A stretch of 64,000 nucleotides of DNA, taken from NCBI RefSeq assembly GCF_004342225.1, contig NZ_SMAR01000003.1, forward strand, positions 62,001-126,000, in the 5' to 3' direction. The notes beneath the pieces are model-generated. The model did not search any database, had not been told where the DNA came from, and saw only the letters and a program-made list of their open reading frames with translations. Made by a program: the position numbers and the translations under genes. Below, piece by piece: positions 54,140-63,663 of this stretch (position 1 is its first letter; each line of letters begins with the position of its first letter). This DNA is from Martelella mediterranea. Lineage in GTDB: Bacteria; Pseudomonadota; Alphaproteobacteria; Rhizobiales; Rhizobiaceae.

Positions 54140-55576
54140 TCAGGCCTCTTCGGCTTCTTCGGTGCCAGCAATAGCTTCGGCGAATTCTTCCGCTTCGAAC
54201 GGCTCAAGATCGTCGATGCCTTCACCAACACCGATAAAGTAGACCGGTAGTTTGTGCTTGGCAGCGATGGCGACCAGAATGCCGCCGCGTGCGGTGCCAT
54301 CAAGCTTTGTCATGATCAGGCCCGAAACACCCGCAACGTTGCGGAAGATCTCGACCTGATTCATGGCATTCTGCCCGGTCGTGGCGTCGAGTGTCTGCAA
54401 CACGGTATGCGGTGCATCAGGATCGAGTTTGCCGAGAACGCGAACGATTTTGGAAAGCTCGTCCATCAGTTCGGCCTTGTTCTGAAGGCGCCCCGCCGTA
54501 TCGATGATCACGACATCCGATCCGTTTTCCTGACCGCGCTTGAAGGCGTCAAAGGCGAGCCCAGCTGCATCAGCACCCAGCTTGCTGCCGACAAACTCCG
54601 ATCCCGTGCGATCCGCCCAGATTTTCAGCTGCTCAATCGCAGCAGCGCGGAACGTATCGCCTGCGCCAAGCGTGACCTTCAGACCGGCGGCGGAAAGCTT
54701 GGCCGCAAGCTTTCCGATGGTTGTGGTTTTGCCCGTGCCGTTGACACCAACCACCAGAATGACGTGAGGCTTGTGGCTCAGATCCAGCGCAAGCGGTGTT
54801 GCGACGGGTTTGAGAACCTTGGTGATTTCACCGGCCATGATCCGGGCCACATCCTGGCCGGTCACATCGCGGCCATAGCGCTCTGAGGACAGCGTATCGG
54901 TGATCCGCATCGCAGTCTCAACACCAAGGTCAGCCTGGATCAGCAGGTCTTCCAGTTCTTCCAGTGCGTCTTCATCCAGCTTGCGCTTTGTAAAGAGTGC
55001 GGCGATCTGGCCGGAAAGGTGCTGGGACGTACGCAACAGGCCGGCCTTGAGGCGCTGGAACCAGGATAAGCGCTTTTTCGGCTGCGACACAGGCGCAGGT
55101 TCCTGGCGTGTCTCAGGCCCATGGGTGATTTCAAAACCGGTATTTCTGACAGCGGCCGCCGGTTCTTCTTCTGGCGTGGTTGCCTCCGGATGTGCTTGCG
55201 CCAGAGGTTCAGACTTAGATGCTGCATCTCCGGTTCGCGCTTCTTCTGCCGGCTGGGTGTCTTTTTTGCGGGTGCTGGGGCCGGTCACCCCTCCCATAAC
55301 ACTTTCATCATCCCAGGGATCGACAGGCTGTTCGTCTGTTTCTTCCGGCGCGCCTTGCGGCTCTGATGGAGGTCTTTCGGCGAAGGCTGTATCTTGGGAA
55401 GCGGCAGGATCAGGTTGCGCGGCCTCTAATTGTCCGGTTGCTGCTTCAGCCGTTTCGCCAGAGTCTTCGTCCGTCAGAGTGCTTTCGTCAGGCCTTTCCG
55501 CTTCTTCCGGCTGGATCTCTGCCTGTTTCTTGTCTTTACCGAAGGTGAAGACGTTTTTCATAAAGCCAAGCGCCAT
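54140..55576 (-). CDS. ftsY: Signal recognition particle receptor FtsY
   Basis: GTPase receptor that brings SRP-bound ribosomes to the membrane. The protein (478 residues) has a long acidic, Glu/Ala/Pro-rich A-domain (1 to about 175), an N domain and a G domain with GVNGTGKTTT (G1), DTAGR (G3), TKLDGTARGG (G4/5) and GVGEGIDDLEPF at the C-terminus. ATG 55576 has an AGGAAAG site; upstream open frame is not family-like. It is co-oriented with mtaB. Its partner Ffh is encoded at 60.6 kb. Confidence 0.96.
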   Translation of the reverse strand: MALGFMKNVFTFGKDKKQAEIQPEEAERPDESTLTDEDSGETAEAATGQLEAAQPDPAASQDTAFAERPPSEPQGAPEETDEQPVDPWDDESVMGGVTGPSTRKKDTQPAEEARTGDAASKSEPLAQAHPEATTPEEEPAAAVRNTGFEITHGPETRQEPAPVSQPKKRLSWFQRLKAGLLRTSQHLSGQIAALFTKRKLDEDALEELEDLLIQADLGVETAMRITDTLSSERYGRDVTGQDVARIMAGEITKVLKPVATPLALDLSHKPHVILVVGVNGTGKTTTIGKLAAKLSAAGLKVTLGAGDTFRAAAIEQLKIWADRTGSEFVGSKLGADAAGLAFDAFKRGQENGSDVVIIDTAGRLQNKAELMDELSKIVRVLGKLDPDAPHTVLQTLDATTGQNAMNQVEIFRNVAGVSGLIMTKLDGTARGGILVAIAAKHKLPVYFIGVGEGIDDLEPFEAEEFAEAIAGTEEAEEA

Positions 55577-55625
55577 GGGATTTCTTTCCTGTTGCCGGGG
55601 CCCGTTACCGGGAGAAGACGACTGC

Positions 55626-56894
55626 CTAACCTGTAAGGCCGGTCCCTTCGGCAATCAACCTTTTGCCGTCATGTGCGACGATCCGAACTGTTTTCAGTTG
55701 TCCGGGTTGAAGTGACGGTGTGTGTACCGGCGTGAAATTTTCACAGTGGGAAATGCCTCGCCGTTCTGTCAGCAACTTTTGTGTTGTGCCTGTCAGTTGC
55801 TCAAGATGCGCTGACATCAATGCCTGGCCGGTTTCGCGCAGGCGCTTTGCCCGTTCCTTCACCAGAGCGCGGTCCACCTGCGGCATGCGTGCTGCCGGAG
55901 TTCCCGGTCGCGGGCTGTAAGGGAACACATGCAACTGGGCAATCTGAGCTTCTTCGGCAAGCCTCACCGTGCCTTGAAAATGGTCTTCGGTCTCGGTCGG
56001 AAAGCCTGCAATGAAATCGGCCCCGAAAGCGATCTCAGGGCGAAGCCGTCTTGCCTGATTCATGAAGGCGCGGGCATCTGCGCTGGAATGGCGGCGTTTC
56101 ATCCGTTTCAGGATCAGGTCATCGCCGTGCTGGAGTGAAAGGTGCAGATGCGGCATGAAGCGCGGCTCGTCGGCCAGCAGATCGAGCAGATGCCGGTCAA
56201 CTTCGATACTATCGATGGAAGACAGGCGCAGTCGTGAAATTTCCGGTACCTGCTTCAGCAGCGTTTTTGCGAGTAGTCCAAGTGTCGGCTCGCCCGGAAG
56301 GTCTGCACCATAAGATGTGGCATCCACACCCGTCAAAACCACCTCGATATAACCTTGAGCGGCAAGCTTTCTGGCCTGATCAATCACAGCTCCCATAGGC
56401 ACGGAGCGTGAATTGCCGCGACCATAAGGAATGATGCAGAAGGTGCACCGGTGGTCACATCCATTTTGCACCTGCAGAAAGGCCCGCACATGGCCGTCAA
56501 TGCTTTCTACCATCTGCGGCGCGGTCTCTGTCACGCTCATGATGTCGTTTACGATCAGCTTTTCTTCAGCCGATACGCCAAAATCGGGGAGTGCGCGGTA
56601 ACTGTCTGCCTCAAGCTTTTCAGCATTGCCCAGAACCGCGTCCACCTCAGCCATATTCGCGAAGGTTTCCTTCTCGGTCTGCGCCGCGCAGCCGGTCACC
56701 ACAATCCTGAGATCGGGGTTCTCGCGACGCGCACGGCGGATGGCCTGCCGTGCCTGGCGCACAGCTTCACTGGTAACGGCACAGGTGTTCACAAGGATCG
56801 CATCTTCAAGGCCTGCCTCTTCAGCGGCCTTGAGCATGACCTCGCTCTCATATGTGTTCAGCCTGCAGCCGAATGTCAGTGTTTTGATTGTCAT
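55626..56894 (-). CDS. mtaB: tRNA t6A37 methylthiotransferase MtaB
   Basis: Radical-SAM enzyme that adds a methylthio group to t6A at position 37 of tRNAs reading ANN codons. The N-terminal UPF0004 domain has cluster Cys in TFGCRLN, VNTCAVT and GCAAQ; the radical-SAM Cys motif is CDHRCTFCIIPYGRG; and a C-terminal TRAM-like region is present. Length 422. It lies between dapF and ftsY, as in related genomes; with dapF it probably forms one transcript. Confidence 0.94.
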   Translation of the reverse strand: MTIKTLTFGCRLNTYESEVMLKAAEEAGLEDAILVNTCAVTSEAVRQARQAIRRARRENPDLRIVVTGCAAQTEKETFANMAEVDAVLGNAEKLEADSYRALPDFGVSAEEKLIVNDIMSVTETAPQMVESIDGHVRAFLQVQNGCDHRCTFCIIPYGRGNSRSVPMGAVIDQARKLAAQGYIEVVLTGVDATSYGADLPGEPTLGLLAKTLLKQVPEISRLRLSSIDSIEVDRHLLDLLADEPRFMPHLHLSLQHGDDLILKRMKRRHSSADARAFMNQARRLRPEIAFGADFIAGFPTETEDHFQGTVRLAEEAQIAQLHVFPYSPRPGTPAARMPQVDRALVKERAKRLRETGQALMSAHLEQLTGTTQKLLTERRGISHCENFTPVHTPSLQPGQLKTVRIVAHDGKRLIAEGTGLTG

Positions 56895-56986
56895 CTTATG
56901 GCCGTTACGCCTGTCGGTCTTGTGTGTTGATGGCGCCTATATCGCGTTCTGGCCGCAAAACTCAATGAACGTCGCTCAAAGCGGGT

Positions 56987-57865
56987 TTATTTGCGCTCCC
57001 AAACCCCGGTTTCGGGATCGACCCTGCCAGACCATTCATACTCTGCTGGCCCGGTCATGATGACATGATCGTTCTTCTTGCGCCACTTGATGTGGAGGGA
57101 GCCAGCCGGCAGGTAAACATCAACGCTGCGTCCGGTGCGTCCCGTTCTGGCCGCGGCAACGGCTGCCGCGCATGCAGCAGAACCGCAGGCCAGTGTCAGG
57201 CCCGCGCCACGCTCGAAAGTTTTCAGAGACAGGGACGATGGCGATGTAATCTGTGCAAGCGAGATATTGGCCCGTTCGGGAAACATTGGATGACGCTCGT
57301 ATCGTGGGCCAAAATCCTCCAGCCCATAGCTGTCGACATCACGCGGCACGAAAAATACCGCATGAGGGTTTCCCATTGAAACGGCAGAGAACCGTTGCAG
57401 GGCAGGGTCCGCCTCATAAGGTTCAGAAAGGCCGATATGGGTTGTTTCCGCAGCAGGTCCGGCCAGCGGTATTTTTTCCCATGAAAATTCGGGCGATCCC
57501 ATATCAACGGAGATCAGCCCATCGTCCAGCTTTTCGGCATGAAGCGCACCGGCGACAGTGCGGAAGTCAAAGCTTGTCGGGCCATTCTTCTTTGATAAGT
57601 AATCCACAACGCAGCGCGTGCCATTGCCGCAGGCCTGCGCCATTGAGCCATCCGAATTCAGAATATCGATCCAGCCGTCAGGTGCATTCTTCTTCGGGTC
57701 ATAAAGCGCCATGATCTGATCGAACGCTGTCTCAGGATCACCGTTCAGGCGTTTGGCAGCTTCCGGTGTCACCTTGTCTTTACGTCCGCGCATATCGATG
57801 ACGAGAATCTTGTTTCCAAGACCATTCATCCGTTCCATTCGCGCGAGGAGCTTTTCCTTTGCCAT
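56987..57865 (-). CDS. dapF: Diaminopimelate epimerase DapF
   Basis: Cofactor-free epimerase that converts LL-DAP to meso-DAP, for lysine and peptidoglycan. The two active-site cysteines are in [11 protein letters not shown] and [23 protein letters not shown] at the N-terminus and MGNPHAVFF are typical. ATG 57865 has AAGGAC upstream and gives 292 residues, the usual length; the longer frame to 57967 is unsupported. It completes the pathway begun by DapD and DapE at 3-5 kb. Confidence 0.96.
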   Translation of the reverse strand: MAKEKLLARMERMNGLGNKILVIDMRGRKDKVTPEAAKRLNGDPETAFDQIMALYDPKKNAPDGWIDILNSDGSMAQACGNGTRCVVDYLSKKNGPTSFDFRTVAGALHAEKLDDGLISVDMGSPEFSWEKIPLAGPAAETTHIGLSEPYEADPALQRFSAVSMGNPHAVFFVPRDVDSYGLEDFGPRYERHPMFPERANISLAQITSPSSLSLKTFERGAGLTLACGSAACAAAVAAARTGRTGRSVDVYLPAGSLHIKWRKKNDHVIMTGPAEYEWSGRVDPETGVWERK

Positions 57866-58266
57866 GCCGGTTGTCCTTGCCGTCCGCTTGCGATTTCCCG
57901 CCCTATATGGCCGATCATTCGGCATGTGACCAGAGCAATATATGTGCTTTGCAACCAGATTATTCATAACGCGGTTCCCAAAGCCTGTATTTGCCCCCTT
58001 TGCGCCGCTCTTTTTTCATGCTTAATGTGCCAAAGTCATATTTTTAGAGCGTACCACCGTCCGGGCCGGTCCAGCTGTCACCCTTTGATTTCCCGCAATG
58101 CGTTGCTCCGCTCCGCCCGGTTTTGTGCCTGACGCGACAGGTTTTGAAAGTTTTGCAGTGATGTTGATGAAGATTGCGGCCACGGGCCCATCTCCGCTTT
58201 ATACAAAGTGCCATGCGCCAGGGCGAATTATTGCCGTTTCTGCAATAGCCAGTCTGGAGGTCTGAT
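57866..58266. other. Divergent intergenic region dapF / EamA gene
   Basis: About 400 bases between divergent genes; no gene, RNA or repeat is supported. It should contain both promoters. A T-rich stretch at 58005-58050 is the only compositional feature I notice. Confidence 0.4.
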
Positions 58267-59169
58267 ATGAAGGTTCCGGGCGTTGTTCTTGCATTCACTG
58301 CGATATCTATTTTTGCTGTGCAGGACGCGATCACGCGTCATCTGGGGCCGCTTTATTCGCCCTTCTTTATCGCGATGGTGCGCTACTGGGCTTTCGGCTT
58401 GTTCGCTGTCATCTGGGCATCACGCAGTCAGGTTGGATTTCTGGGCGCTGTGAAAACCAAACATCCGGTTTTGCAAGTCTGGCGCAGTTTTCTTCTTGTC
58501 GCTCAGATTCTCGTTTCCATTCTGTCCTTCGCTTTGGTTGGGCTGGCGCAAAGTCAGGCGATCTTCATGGCCGCGCCACTCGTCGTTGCACTTCTTTCTG
58601 TTCCGCTTCTCGGCGAGAAAGTTGGCTGGCGGCGTTGGGTGGCGATTATCATCGGTCTTTTCGGCGTGCTGATCATTATCGATCCGCTCGGAGAGGAGTT
58701 CCAGCTCGTGACACTTGTGCCGGTTGGATGCTGTTTCACTTTTGCGCTCTATTCGCTCTTTACACGCCTGGCCGGACGATATGATTCAGCAGAAGTCAGC
58801 TTTTTCTATACCGGTGTTGTCGGATTGGTCATCACGAGCATGATCGGACCGTTTTTCTGGGAAGATGTCGCCTTTGCTGATTGGGGCTGGTTGCTCGCTC
58901 TCTGCCTGACCGGCGTTTCCGGGCACTATCTTCTGATCCGTGCGCTTGCCATCACGGAAGCGGTGACCGTCCAGACAATTACCTATATGCAGCTTGTCTA
59001 TGGTTCGGCGTTCGGCGTGCTGATTTTCCATGAAAGTCTGACGCTGCATATGATTCTCGGTGCTCTCATCGTCGTCTGTGCAGGTGGCTTCACGATCTGG
59101 CGTGAGCACGTGCTCAAGATCAAGAATGCAGCTGCATCATCGACAGAAGCGTCACTTTCCGGGCGTTGA
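58267..59169 (+). CDS. EamA/DMT-superfamily transporter
   Basis: A 300-residue permease with ten helices in two EamA repeats (about 1-135 and 148-285). Segments SQAIFMAAPLVVALLSVPLLGE and QTITYMQLVYGSAFGVLIFHE are the repeated signatures. The layout resembles S-adenosylmethionine or amino-acid-type DMT exporters, but the substrate is open. GGAGG precedes the start. Confidence 0.87.
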   Translation: MKVPGVVLAFTAISIFAVQDAITRHLGPLYSPFFIAMVRYWAFGLFAVIWASRSQVGFLGAVKTKHPVLQVWRSFLLVAQILVSILSFALVGLAQSQAIFMAAPLVVALLSVPLLGEKVGWRRWVAIIIGLFGVLIIIDPLGEEFQLVTLVPVGCCFTFALYSLFTRLAGRYDSAEVSFFYTGVVGLVITSMIGPFFWEDVAFADWGWLLALCLTGVSGHYLLIRALAITEAVTVQTITYMQLVYGSAFGVLIFHESLTLHMILGALIVVCAGGFTIWREHVLKIKNAAASSTEASLSGR

Positions 59170-59175
59170 GGGGCC

Positions 59176-60273
59176 TCAGTCTGTGCTATCCCGCTGTGCC
59201 ACGGCCGAGGATGGTGCTGCGGGGACTGGCCCTGAGGCGTTGATCGGCTGTTTCAGCGCAAGCGGCACATCGAACACCTCGCCCGGTCTTAAAGGCCGGA
59301 AGCGGGCCTTTTCAATTCCCTGTTGTTCGAGTGCTGCCTCAAGTCTGATGACCGGATCGTCGATCCCTTCGTCTGTGAGCTGAAACGTGCCGAAGTGATG
59401 GCCAACGGCAAAATCAGCCTCTGACAGTTTCATGCCTTCAACGGCCTCGCCCGGGTCCTGATGTTCATTGCGCATGAAGAAGCGGGGTTCATAAGCGCCA
59501 ATCGGCAGATTTGCGAGCCGGAACCCACCATACTTTGCTGCTGCCGCACGATAGTTTCGGCCTTCATGAAAACCGGTGTCACCGATGTGATAAATGTTAC
59601 CTGCCGGGGTCTCGAAGACGAAGGCAGCCCAAAGCGCCATACGTCTGTCTGCAATGCCACGCGCAGACCAGTGGTGACATGGTTCGGCACTCAGGCGTAC
59701 GCCGTTTGCAGCCTCATAACTCTCGCCCCAATCCAGACATGATACGCTGGCTCCGGCGATACTGTTCTTGATGATTGTGTCGTTGCCCAGCGGCGTAACA
59801 ATATGAGGTTCATGTTCCTTCTGAAGCTTTTTCAGCGTCTGGATGCAAAGGTGGTCGTAGTGATTATGCGTAATCACCACGATGTCGAGGGGCGGAAGGT
59901 CATCCAGCTTGATGCCCGGAGCTGTCGCTCGCTTAGGACCAGCAAATTGCACCGGGCTGGCGCGTTCAGCCCATACCGGGTCCGTCAGGATATTCAGGCC
60001 TGAAACCTGGATCAGCAGACTGGCGTGGCCGATCATGGTGACGCGCAGATCGTCGCCGTTGACCCGTTCTGACGGAAGTGCTGGTGAGATGTTGTTTTCC
60101 TCTTGCTTCGGCCATTTGGTCTTTTTGTTGCCGAAGCGCCATTTCAGAAATGCGCGAAAGCCGGGTGGAACCATACCGTGCGGATTGAAGAAGAGGGTGC
60201 CATCGAAATGATCGCTTGGCGGTCCCTGATAGTATCGGTTTGGTGCCGCCTTCTGCGCTTTGATTGGCTTCAT
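59176..60273 (-). CDS. MBL-fold metallo-hydrolase, NAPE-PLD/UlaG-like
   Basis: A 365-residue metallo-beta-lactamase-fold enzyme. The zinc-binding motif is VITHNHYDHL, with further ligands in CHHWSARG, HIGDTGFHEG and VGHHFGTF. The N-terminal FDGTLFFNP and TDPVWAERASP identify the subgroup related to N-acyl phosphatidylethanolamine phospholipase D and bacterial YfeW/RomA-type proteins. It may act on a phospholipid or lactone. It converges with the EamA gene six bases away. Confidence 0.88.
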   Translation of the reverse strand: MKPIKAQKAAPNRYYQGPPSDHFDGTLFFNPHGMVPPGFRAFLKWRFGNKKTKWPKQEENNISPALPSERVNGDDLRVTMIGHASLLIQVSGLNILTDPVWAERASPVQFAGPKRATAPGIKLDDLPPLDIVVITHNHYDHLCIQTLKKLQKEHEPHIVTPLGNDTIIKNSIAGASVSCLDWGESYEAANGVRLSAEPCHHWSARGIADRRMALWAAFVFETPAGNIYHIGDTGFHEGRNYRAAAAKYGGFRLANLPIGAYEPRFFMRNEHQDPGEAVEGMKLSEADFAVGHHFGTFQLTDEGIDDPVIRLEAALEQQGIEKARFRPLRPGEVFDVPLALKQPINASGPVPAAPSSAVAQRDSTD

Positions 60274-60415
60274 GCCTGATTCTGCCTCGTTGCGTGATGA
60301 AATGTCGCTGAGTATCTGCTACGCGGGATAAGCGGAAATGTTCCCGTATGATTCCGCGTCTGCTGAAATGGTTTATATATGCGCCGGTATATTGTCGGTT
60401 TTCTGCCTGCAAGTC

Positions 60416-60444
60416 TTGACTTTTTCTGAGCGTTAAGGTTTATC
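60416..60444 (+). promoter_or_regulatory. Probable promoter of ffh
   Basis: TTGACT (60416-60421) and TTTATC (60439-60444) are 17 bases apart, a fair sigma-70 match. It would start a leader of about 180 bases that contains the hairpin at 60523. The remainder of the 60274-60630 gap shows no gene. Confidence 0.4.
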
Positions 60445-60522
60445 GCGATGAAATTTTGCTGAAAAGAAGACGTTCAGCCACCGACCGGGGCCCGAAAAGG
60501 TATAAAGAGAGCCCGGAGGTCA

Positions 60523-60559
60523 ACATCCGACAGCGCGTTGCGCCCTCGGATGTCTTTTT
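60523..60559 (+). terminator. Terminator-like hairpin in the ffh leader
   Basis: Arms ACATCCGA (60523-60530) and TCGGATGT (60546-60553) pair perfectly with a 15-base loop that can itself fold (GCGCG/TGCGC), followed by CTTTTTG. It stands 72 bases before the ffh ATG, so it may attenuate ffh or end a short upstream transcript. Confidence 0.65.
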
Positions 60560-60630
60560 GCTTTGCGTCTTGTTTTTTTAAGCAGAAATGCCAACGTTTC
60601 GCCATGTGTGAAGCGAAAAGGGAATGAGCA

Positions 60631-62148
60631 ATGTTTGAAAACCTCCAGGACCGCATTGGTTCCGTCCTCAAAGGATTGACCGGCCGCGGCTCGCTTTCGG
60701 ACGCTGATGTTTCTGCTGCACTCAGGGAAGTGCGCCGGGCGCTGCTGGAAGCCGATGTCGCGCTGGAGGTCGTGCGTGACTTCACTGCACGGGTGAAGGA
60801 AAAGGCCGTTGGTGCCGAAGTCCTGAAGTCGATCAAGCCCGGCCAGATGGTCGTCAAGATCGTTCACGACGAGCTTGTTGAAATGCTCGGCTCGGAAGGT
60901 GTGACGGTTGACCTGAATGCGCCGTCGCCGGTTGTCATCATGATGGTCGGTCTGCAGGGGTCGGGTAAAACCACCACGACGGGCAAAATCGCCGCTCGTC
61001 TGACCAGTCGTGACCGCAAGAAAGTGCTGATGGCCTCGCTCGATACCCGTCGTCCGGCGGCGCAGGAGCAGCTTAAGCAGATCGGCGAACAGACTTCGGT
61101 CGACACGCTGCCGGTCATCAAGGGGCAGGATCCCGTCGCGATTGCCAAGCGCGCCGTTCAGGCAGCCAAGCTTGGCGGTCATGATGTGGTTATTCTCGAT
61201 ACGGCAGGCCGGACCCATATTGATGAGCCGCTGATGGTCGAGATGTCGGACATCCGCAAGCAGGCAAACCCGCATGAAATCCTTCTGGTCGCCGACTCGC
61301 TGACCGGTCAGGATGCCGTCAATCTCGCCCGCAATTTCGACAGCAGGGTTGGGATCACCGGTCTGGTCCTGACCCGTATGGATGGCGACGGGCGCGGCGG
61401 TGCGGCCCTTTCCATGCGCGCGGTCACCGGCAAACCGATCAAGCTGATCGGTACCGGTGAGAAGATGGACGCTCTTGAGGAGTTCCATCCGAAGCGTATT
61501 GCCGACCGTATTCTCGGCATGGGCGACATTGTTTCGCTGGTGGAAAAGGCCTCCGAGACCATTGACGCTGAAAAAGCGCAGGCCATGGCCGAGAAAATGG
61601 CCAAGGGCAAGTTCGACCTCAATGATATGGCCGAGCAGCTGAAGCAGATGCAGAATATGGGTGGCATGGGCGGCATTATGGGTCTGATGCCGGGCATGAG
61701 TGGGATGAAAGACAAAATGGCCGCTGCAGGCATGGACGATTCCGTGTTCAGGCGCCAACTCGCGATCATTGGTTCGATGACCAAATATGAGCGCGCACAC
61801 CCCGATGTGCTGAAGAATTCGCGCAAGAAACGGATCGCTGCCGGCTCCGGCACCTCAGCTGCCGATATCAACAAGCTTTTGAAGATGCACCGCCAGATGG
61901 CCGACATGATGAAAGCCATGGGTGGCAAGGGCAAAGGCAAGATGAAGCAGATGATGAGTATGCTTGGCGGCAAGGGTGGCGGCATGCCTCCGGGCATGGG
62001 CGGAATGGGTGGTGGTATGCCGGACCTTTCCAAGCTCGACGCCAATCAGCTTGCCGAGCTTGAGAAGAAGGCCGGCGGTCTTGGTGGTTCCGGTGGTCCT
62101 AAACTGCCCGGCCTTGGCGGCGGTTTCGGTAAAGGCAAAAAGAAATGA
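60631..62148 (+). CDS. ffh: Signal recognition particle protein Ffh
   Basis: GTPase of SRP that binds signal sequences and 4.5S RNA. N domain (1-85), G domain with GLQGSGKTTT, DTAGR, TRMDGDGRGG, and a Met-rich M domain (about 310-440) with MGLMPGM and KMLSRI-like segments. The C-terminus is unusually Gly/Met-rich (GGGMPPGMGGMGGGM) and ends in a KGKGK-like basic tail, as in many alphaproteobacteria. Stop overlaps the chorismate mutase start (ATGA). Works with FtsY and YidC. Confidence 0.97.
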   Translation: MFENLQDRIGSVLKGLTGRGSLSDADVSAALREVRRALLEADVALEVVRDFTARVKEKAVGAEVLKSIKPGQMVVKIVHDELVEMLGSEGVTVDLNAPSPVVIMMVGLQGSGKTTTTGKIAARLTSRDRKKVLMASLDTRRPAAQEQLKQIGEQTSVDTLPVIKGQDPVAIAKRAVQAAKLGGHDVVILDTAGRTHIDEPLMVEMSDIRKQANPHEILLVADSLTGQDAVNLARNFDSRVGITGLVLTRMDGDGRGGAALSMRAVTGKPIKLIGTGEKMDALEEFHPKRIADRILGMGDIVSLVEKASETIDAEKAQAMAEKMAKGKFDLNDMAEQLKQMQNMGGMGGIMGLMPGMSGMKDKMAAAGMDDSVFRRQLAIIGSMTKYERAHPDVLKNSRKKRIAAGSGTSAADINKLLKMHRQMADMMKAMGGKGKGKMKQMMSMLGGKGGGMPPGMGGMGGGMPDLSKLDANQLAELEKKAGGLGGSGGPKLPGLGGGFGKGKKK

Positions 62149-62456
62149 TCGATCCTGAAATTCGGCAGCAACTGAGCCTTTACCGTCAGTCGATCGATAA
62201 TCTCGATGCAGCTCTGGTGCATATTCTGGCTGAACGGTTTCGCTGCACCAAGGCTGTGGGTCATCTTAAGGCCGTGCATGATCTTCCACCGGCTGATCCG
62301 ACACGCGAAGAACAACAGATTTCAAGGTTGAGAGCGCTGGCAAAAAACGCCGATCTCGATCCTGATTTTGCCGAAACTTTCCTGAACTTCATCATCAAGG
62401 AAGTGATCCGGCATCACGAACAGATCGCCGCCGAACATGGTGGCGATGACAAATAG
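62145..62456 (+). CDS. Chorismate mutase, AroQ class
   Basis: A 103-residue all-helical mutase that converts chorismate to prephenate, for phenylalanine and tyrosine. The motif IDNLDAALVHILAERFRCTKAVGHLK (active-site Arg and Lys; here abbreviated) and TREEQQISRLRALA fit monofunctional AroQ. It is translationally coupled to ffh, the standard Rhizobiales order before rpsP. Confidence 0.92.
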   Translation: MIDPEIRQQLSLYRQSIDNLDAALVHILAERFRCTKAVGHLKAVHDLPPADPTREEQQISRLRALAKNADLDPDFAETFLNFIIKEVIRHHEQIAAEHGGDDK

Positions 62457-62599
62457 GTCGCCAAGGCGACTGATTTGAAGCAATACCCCGCTTCTCTTTC
62501 ATCACCGGGCAGGCCCGGGCATGAGGCAGGATACGGGAGAAATGGAACGATAAAGATCGCTGCGGCGATCTTAAGAAATGCCTTTAAGGAGATAACACA

Positions 62600-62983
62600 A
62601 TGGCAATCAAAATTCGTCTCGCCCGCGGCGGTTCCAAGAAGCGCCCTTACTACCACATCGTTGCTGCCGATGAGCGTTCGCCGCGCGACGGTCGTTTCCT
62701 CGAAAAGCTCGGCCATTGGAATCCGATGCTGCCGAAGGATTCCGAAGAGCGCGTCGTTTTCGACGAAGAGCGTGTAAAGTACTGGCTCGGTACAGGCGCG
62801 CAGCCCACCGACCGTGTTCTGCGCTTCCTCGCTGAAGCCGGTCTTGCTGAGCGCAAGGCACGCAACAACCCGAACAAGGCAAAGCCGGGCAAGAAGGCTG
62901 AAGAGCGCGCTGCTGAAAAACAGCAGAAGGCTGAAGAAGCCGCTGCTGCAGCTGCTGAAGCCACTGCTGAAGCTTCCGAATAA
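62600..62983 (+). CDS. rpsP: 30S ribosomal protein S16
   Basis: Essential 30S protein; the body [20 protein letters not shown] and LGHWNPM is canonical. The 127-residue product is longer than E. coli S16 (82) because of an Ala/Glu/Lys-rich C-terminal tail (from about residue 100), a common alphaproteobacterial extension. An AAGGAG site precedes it. First gene of rpsP-rimM-trmD. Confidence 0.97.
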   Translation: MAIKIRLARGGSKKRPYYHIVAADERSPRDGRFLEKLGHWNPMLPKDSEERVVFDEERVKYWLGTGAQPTDRVLRFLAEAGLAERKARNNPNKAKPGKKAEERAAEKQQKAEEAAAAAAEATAEASE

Positions 62984-63003
62984 GTTTTCGGACAGACTTG
63001 TCG

Positions 63004-63042
63004 AAAAGGGTCGGGCGTTTGCGTCCGGCCCTTTTCCTTTTT
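63004..63042 (+). terminator. Hairpin between rpsP and rimM
   Basis: Arms 63004-63017 and 63022-63035 pair at 12 of 14 positions or better with G-U, around a four-base loop, followed by CCTTTTTC. It may terminate part of the rpsP transcripts, which gives more S16 than RimM and TrmD. Confidence 0.75.
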
Positions 63043-63085
63043 CGGAAATCGGCTTAGAGGTTGTCGCTGGAAAGAGGTATTTGAA

Positions 63086-63655
63086 ATGGCAAAGCTGAAC
63101 GATCCTGTCTTGATGGCGACAATTGGTGCAGCGCAGGGACTGCGCGGCGATGTTCGCGTTCGTTGCTTCACGGCCAACCCGCTTTCCGTTGGCGACTATG
63201 GAAACCTGCATGCCGAAGACGGCACCACGTTCGAAATTCTCGAGGTGCGTCCGGGCAAAAATAATATGATCGTCATCCGCTTTCGCGGCGTGAACGACCG
63301 CAATGCCGCTGAAGCGCTGCGGGGGCTTAATCTCTACATTGAGCGCGAAAATCTGCCGGATGAAGAGCTGGATGACGAAGAGTATTTCTATGCTGATCTC
63401 GAAGGGCTGGAAGTCTTCGATCAGGATGGGAAGAGCTATGGTTCTGTCAGCGCGATTTTTGACTTCGGGGCTGGTGATTTGCTGGAACTGAAAGGGCCGG
63501 GACGTCGGCCTGTCCTTATTCCGTTTAATGAAAATGCCATTCTTGAGGTTGATTTCAGTGAACGGCATATTCTGGTGGATCCGATTGCCGCCGGCCTCAT
63601 TGACGAAGGCCGCGACGATGATGGACCGGATTTTCCAACGCCCGGCGAAGACTGA
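63086..63655 (+). CDS. rimM: Ribosome maturation factor RimM
   Basis: Assists 3' domain assembly of the 30S subunit through S19. A 189-residue protein with an N-terminal RimM beta-barrel ([20 protein letters not shown]) and a C-terminal PRC-barrel ([24 protein letters not shown]). The C-terminal tail is acidic. AGAGG site upstream. Part of the rpsP-rimM-trmD operon. Confidence 0.96.
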   Translation: MAKLNDPVLMATIGAAQGLRGDVRVRCFTANPLSVGDYGNLHAEDGTTFEILEVRPGKNNMIVIRFRGVNDRNAAEALRGLNLYIERENLPDEELDDEEYFYADLEGLEVFDQDGKSYGSVSAIFDFGAGDLLELKGPGRRPVLIPFNENAILEVDFSERHILVDPIAAGLIDEGRDDDGPDFPTPGED

Positions 63656-63663
63656 ACGTCAAG

